From contig CADBPL010000048.1 of NCBI GenBank assembly GCA_902796535.1, positions 1-8,262 of the forward strand: a stretch of 8,262 nucleotides of DNA, given 5' to 3'. The stretch is from Oscillospiraceae bacterium (GTDB taxonomy: Bacteria; Bacillota; Clostridia; Oscillospirales; Acutalibacteraceae). The position numbers and the translations under genes were made by a program. Below the pieces are notes generated by a model. The model searched no databases. It was given only the letters and a program-made list of their open reading frames with translations, and had not been told where the DNA came from. Positions 6,177 through 8,262 of the stretch are shown here, piece after piece (position 1 is the first letter of the stretch; the number at the start of each line of letters is the position of its first letter).

Positions 6177-7139
6177 TCAATACTTGAAATTGCTGTAAGA
6201 AATGTGCGTGGTGCCGGTCGCGTTCGCGGTGCCGATGGAGCCGGTGTCGATGCTCATCTTGATGTTGTATTCTACCTTGAGCGAAACGAGGTGGCCGGTG
6301 GCGGCGTCGATGGTGGCAACAACTTTTGCGTTGCTGTAGCTCTCGTTGATGGTGGCCTTGCTGAAGGTGCCGCCGATGGCGCTGTAAACCACGGGGCCGG
6401 TTTTGTGGTCATAATAATCCTTGTCTTCGTTGCCCACGCAGATGCCGCATTTGTCGATGGGGGTGCTGGCTTTGGTGGAGCTGGAGGAGCCGACGGTGGA
6501 GCCGTTTTTGACGTTGAGCGTAACGATCAGGTTATCGCCGGATTCTTTGCAGGTCGCGCCGGTGAGGTCGCCGCCGGTGAGTGTGCTCTTGCGCAGGTAT
6601 TTGTGCGGCTCATCGTCCGCCCACTGACCCTTGCTTACGTCCATGGTGTATTTGTTTTCTGCGCCGATGCCCATGAATTTGTAAACAAGACCCTTGAAGG
6701 TTTTGAAGGCAACGCCGGCGTCAAGGTTTTCATTGTCGGTGATGCGTTCCTTGTGGAAGCCGACCTGTGCGTCGTAAGCGCCGTTAACGGTATCGTTATA
6801 GAGCGCCAGGATCCCGGCCTGATCTTTCGGCGCGGTGAGGGCGCCGCTTTCGGTCGTTTCCTCTGCGGTGGTGGTTTCGGCGGCCGTCGTTTCATCGACT
6901 GCGGTGGTTTCATCCGCCGCGGTGGTTTCGTCGGCTGCGGTGGTTTCGTCGGCGGTTTCGGATTCTTCTTCGGCCGTGGTTTCATCAACCGGTTCGGCGG
7001 TGGTGGCTTCCGTTACGTCGGCAAGGGTGGTTTCGGGGGCTGCGGTGGTTTCTTCCGGTTCTTTGCTGCCGCAGGCGGCCAGGCCGACCAACATCGTGCC
7101 GGCTAAAAGAACGGAAAGAATGGCTTTCATGGATCTCAT
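6177..7139 (-). CDS. ETTA-repeat surface lipoprotein of unknown function
   Basis: Function not recognised. The 320-residue product starts with a lipoprotein signal peptide: MRSMK, a hydrophobic core, and lipobox LAAC with C23 as the predicted lipidated residue, so it should be anchored outside the membrane. Residues 28-97 are a low-complexity linker of Glu, Thr and Ala with tandem ADETTA units, a spacer that would carry the distal domain through the cell wall. Residues about 100-320 form a folded domain rich in beta-strand-like stretches, with three Cys (C197, and the C231-x-x-C234 pair in KCGICVG), ending in alternating SYSNFKY. The start at 7139 is preferred over the Met four residues in, because GGGAG lies nine bases ahead of it. 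It follows the MltG-like gene by 49 bases, with no good promoter or terminator in the gap, so the two are probably co-transcribed. The bidirectional terminator lies just beyond its stop. Confidence 0.85.
   Translation of the reverse strand: MRSMKAILSVLLAGTMLVGLAACGSKEPEETTAAPETTLADVTEATTAEPVDETTAEEESETADETTAADETTAADETTAVDETTAAETTTAEETTESGALTAPKDQAGILALYNDTVNGAYDAQVGFHKERITDNENLDAGVAFKTFKGLVYKFMGIGAENKYTMDVSKGQWADDEPHKYLRKSTLTGGDLTGATCKESGDNLIVTLNVKNGSTVGSSSSTKASTPIDKCGICVGNEDKDYYDHKTGPVVYSAIGGTFSKATINESYSNAKVVATIDAATGHLVSLKVEYNIKMSIDTGSIGTANATGTTHISYSNFKY
6882..6953 (-). repeat. Tandem 18-bp coding repeat (four ADETTA/VDETTA units)
   Basis: Four in-frame 18-base units encode ADETTA three times and VDETTA once (residues 63-86 of the lipoprotein). 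The two units at 6918-6935 and 6936-6953 differ at a single base, pointing to recent duplication; the flanking units are more diverged. Every unit is a multiple of three, so gain or loss of a unit keeps the frame and changes only linker length. Confidence 0.88.
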
Positions 7140-7188
7140 CGGAAATCTCTCCCTTCATATTAAACGCTCAGTTGACCCAAGCGCTGCA

Positions 7189-8007
7189 TTACTTTTTATA
7201 ATACTTTTTGACGTTGACCAGATGCTCCTGATAAGTAACGGCATAATAGAAATTCATGTTCTCATCGGTGACAAAGAAGAAATAATCGGTGTCGGCCGGA
7301 TAGAGCGCGGCTTCGATGGCGTCAAGGCCGACGTTGGTGATCGGCCCGGCAGGCAGCCCGACGCACTTGTAGGCGTTGTATTTTTCGGTGTAGGGGGCAA
7401 TATCCTCCACATAGGGCTTGACGTCCTTTTCCAGGTAGAAAATGGTCACGTCGCATTCCAGCTTGCCGCCGGGGTTTTTCAGGCGGTTGTGCAGCACGGA
7501 GGAGACGTTCTTCATTTCGGGCGTAGTGGCCTCCTCCTGAATAATGGAGGCGATGCGCAGAATCTCATCCATGGTGTAGCCAAGCTCGGCAGCGCGGGCG
7601 CGGTATTCATCGGTGATTTTGTTTTGATAGTTGACCAGCATTTTTTTGATGACGGTCTGGGGGGATGACGGCGTCATGAATTCATAGGTGTCGGGGAACA
7701 GGTAGCCCTCCAGCAAAAACGGCCGCTCGTCGGCGTTGCCGATCTCGGGCAAAAAGGACGTGTCGCCCTCTGGATTGTTGACAGCTTCCAAAAAGCTGTC
7801 CAGCGAACACACGCCGTTTTCCTCCAGCAGCTGGCCGTATTCCGGCACGGTCAGCCCCTCGGGGAAGGTGACGCGCACCGTGTTCGGCGCGGCGGTGGTA
7901 ACGGCAAGCTCTTCGAGAATTTCGCTCGGGCCGCCGCAGGCGCAAAGGGCAAAAAGCAGCAAACCGGTCAGCAGCACGGCAAGGATCTTTTTCACAACAA
8001 TCGCCAT
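7189..8007 (-). CDS. Divergent MltG/YceG-like endolytic transglycosylase, probable lipoprotein
   Basis: MltG-family enzymes cut nascent peptidoglycan glycan strands at the outer face of the membrane and help set strand length. Numbered from ATG at 8007 (272 residues): signal peptide with MAIVVKK and a hydrophobic core, then L21-C-A-C24 as a probable lipobox, giving lipid anchoring where MltG usually has a membrane helix. Family motifs in order are EGYLFPDTYEF (100-110), ASIIQEEA (153-160), HNRL (173-176), LECDVTI (183-189, usually LQSDPTV), and GLPAGPITN (217-225), then EH near the end. The usual ExE pair reads Q157 and E159, so E159 may be catalytic. Conserved-site changes suggest a paralogue and not the housekeeping enzyme. 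The start is uncertain: TTG at 8031 has weak AGAGG nine bases ahead; ATG at 8007 follows a hairpin; GTG at 7995 would give a classic MKKILAVLL lipoprotein leader. First gene of a pair with the downstream lipoprotein. Confidence 0.87.
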   Translation of the reverse strand: MAIVVKKILAVLLTGLLLFALCACGGPSEILEELAVTTAAPNTVRVTFPEGLTVPEYGQLLEENGVCSLDSFLEAVNNPEGDTSFLPEIGNADERPFLLEGYLFPDTYEFMTPSSPQTVIKKMLVNYQNKITDEYRARAAELGYTMDEILRIASIIQEEATTPEMKNVSSVLHNRLKNPGGKLECDVTIFYLEKDVKPYVEDIAPYTEKYNAYKCVGLPAGPITNVGLDAIEAALYPADTDYFFFVTDENMNFYYAVTYQEHLVNVKKYYKK

Positions 8008-8062
8008 GCGATTCGGTTTTGCAAAAATCAAGAGGCAACACCTCTGATGAATGCCGAATCGC
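8008..8062 (-). promoter_or_regulatory. Structured mRNA leader between Shine-Dalgarno and ATG of the MltG-like gene
   Basis: In the minus-strand transcript, AAAGGAGA (8071-8064) is followed by one base and then the left arm GCGATTCGG (8062-8054). Its exact reverse complement CCGAATCGC (8016-8008) directly abuts ATG (8007-8005). Inside, AGAGG (8045-8041) and CCTCT (8035-8031) form a second stem with a 5-base loop, extendable by ATC/GAT past one bulge. Folding would bring the strong Shine-Dalgarno next to ATG; unfolded, they are about 56 bases apart. The inverted repeat is exact; a role in translation control is inferred. Confidence 0.6.
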
Positions 8063-8102
8063 GTCTCCTTTCAGTTTTTTCACAGGAACATTGATTGAGG
8101 TA

Positions 8103-8131
8103 ATTATATAACAAAAATATTTTTATTACAA
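8103..8131 (-). promoter_or_regulatory. Sigma-A promoter of the MltG-like gene and lipoprotein
   Basis: On the minus strand, TTGTAA (8131-8126) and TATAAT (8108-8103) are separated by 17 bases. Predicted transcript start is near 8096, giving a leader of about 90 bases that includes the AAAGGAGA site and the inverted repeat. The -10 is perfect and the -35 matches four of six. Confidence 0.72.
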
Positions 8132-8134
8132 GGC

Positions 8135-8163
8135 TTGACAAATACTTCAGAGCGTATTATAAT
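8135..8163 (+). promoter_or_regulatory. Consensus sigma-A promoter of tRNA-Ala
   Basis: TTGACA (8135-8140), a 17-base spacer and TATAAT (8158-8163) match the sigma-A consensus at all hexamer positions. Transcription would start near 8170, about ten bases before the mature tRNA. The AT-rich tract at 8101-8130, including a 12-base palindrome at 8113-8124, is placed like an UP element, as is common for stable RNA genes. Confidence 0.9.
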
Positions 8164-8179
8164 GCTATATGTTCGATAT

Positions 8180-8255
8180 GGGCCTGTAGCTCAGTTGGGA
8201 GAGCGTTCGGTTCGCATCCGAGAGGTCGTGGGTTCGAATCCCTTCAGGTCCACCA
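8180..8255 (+). tRNA. tRNA-Ala (anticodon CGC)
   Basis: A 76-base cloverleaf with encoded CCA. Acceptor GGGCCTG (8180-8186) pairs with CAGGTCC (8245-8251), including the G3-U70 wobble that is the alanine identity element. The D arm is GCTC/GAGC. The anticodon stem TTCGG/CCGAG closes loop TTCGCAT with anticodon CGC at 8213-8215, reading GCG. The variable loop is AGGTC, and the T loop is TTCGAAT. The T stem GTGGG/CCCTT contains a G-U and a U-U opposition in its two outer positions, so it is weaker than usual. All other invariant bases are in place. Nothing that can be called follows it before the window ends. Confidence 0.95.
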
Positions 8256-8262
8256 TGAAAAA

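Noticed and set aside
6138..7106. Plus-strand frame of 322 codons rich in Gly, Phe and Val, resembling a glycine-rich protein
   Set aside because: It is the reverse complement of the lipoprotein gene; its Gly/Phe repeats are the mirror of the Glu-Thr-Thr-Ala linker. The minus frame has a lipobox and ribosome site, and the terminator lies inside the start of this frame.
6835..7668. Plus-strand frame of 277 codons beginning with Ser/Val/Ala repeats
   Set aside because: Mirror of the repeat linker, running on antisense to the MltG-like gene, which has clear family motifs; no promoter or ribosome site.
7682..8083. Minus-strand frame of 133 codons starting GTG at 8083, upstream of and overlapping the MltG-like gene in another frame
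   Set aside because: It contains the AAAGGAGA site within its first codons, has no good ribosome site of its own, and becomes an Arg/Cys-rich off-frame reading of the signal peptide and N-terminal region. No homology recognised; a leader peptide is not excluded but not supported.
8113..8124. 12-base palindrome AAAAATATTTTT considered as operator or terminator
   Set aside because: It is pure A/T and lies in the spacer and upstream part of the overlapping promoters, where AT-rich sequence is expected; it forms no stable hairpin.
8255..8262. ATG at the end of the tRNA CCA followed by AAA codons, possible gene start
   Set aside because: It overlaps the mature tRNA end, has no ribosome site, and the window ends five bases later.

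Overview
The window looks like a chromosomal segment of an anaerobic gut-type Clostridium relative (Firmicutes, probably Oscillospiraceae/Ruminococcaceae). The basis is a GC-rich but Gram-positive style of gene: strong GGAGG ribosome binding sites, sigma-A promoters close to TTGACA-17-TATAAT, lipoprotein signal peptides, a Thr/Glu/Ala-rich low-complexity linker on a surface lipoprotein, and a tRNA with encoded CCA. The taxonomic placement is inference; no marker gene fixes it. No mobile element, CRISPR array or phage gene was seen, and no stretch over 300 bases lacks a gene.

Left part (1-1979): a large minus-strand gene, truncated by the window edge, encodes an exported GH36 alpha-galactosidase-type enzyme (600 residues visible, both catalytic Asp motifs present). 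It is read from a promoter matching the sigma-A consensus at all 12 hexamer positions, with a small perfect dyad in the first transcribed bases. The same 179-base gap carries a second, divergent promoter for the plus-strand operon.

Middle (1980-6077): a tight three-gene plus-strand operon. It encodes a GPH/MelB-type sugar:cation symporter with an unusual C-terminal cytoplasmic tail, a 144-residue membrane-associated protein with an HEYGH zinc-peptidase motif, and a 611-residue secreted alpha/beta hydrolase that resembles LCAT-type lipases but has P-L-S-Q-G at the nucleophile elbow. The divergent layout suggests that the exported GH36 releases sugar that the symporter imports. What the protease-like and lipase-like proteins add to this is not known.

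Right part (6078-8262): a strong bidirectional terminator separates the operon from two convergent minus-strand genes: a divergent, apparently lipid-anchored MltG/YceG-like transglycosylase, followed by an ETTA-repeat lipoprotein of unknown function. The transglycosylase mRNA leader has a striking architecture: a strong Shine-Dalgarno, then a 9-bp inverted repeat enclosing a second hairpin, then an ATG directly abutting the stem. Its promoter lies back-to-back with the consensus promoter of a tRNA-Ala(CGC) gene at the right edge.
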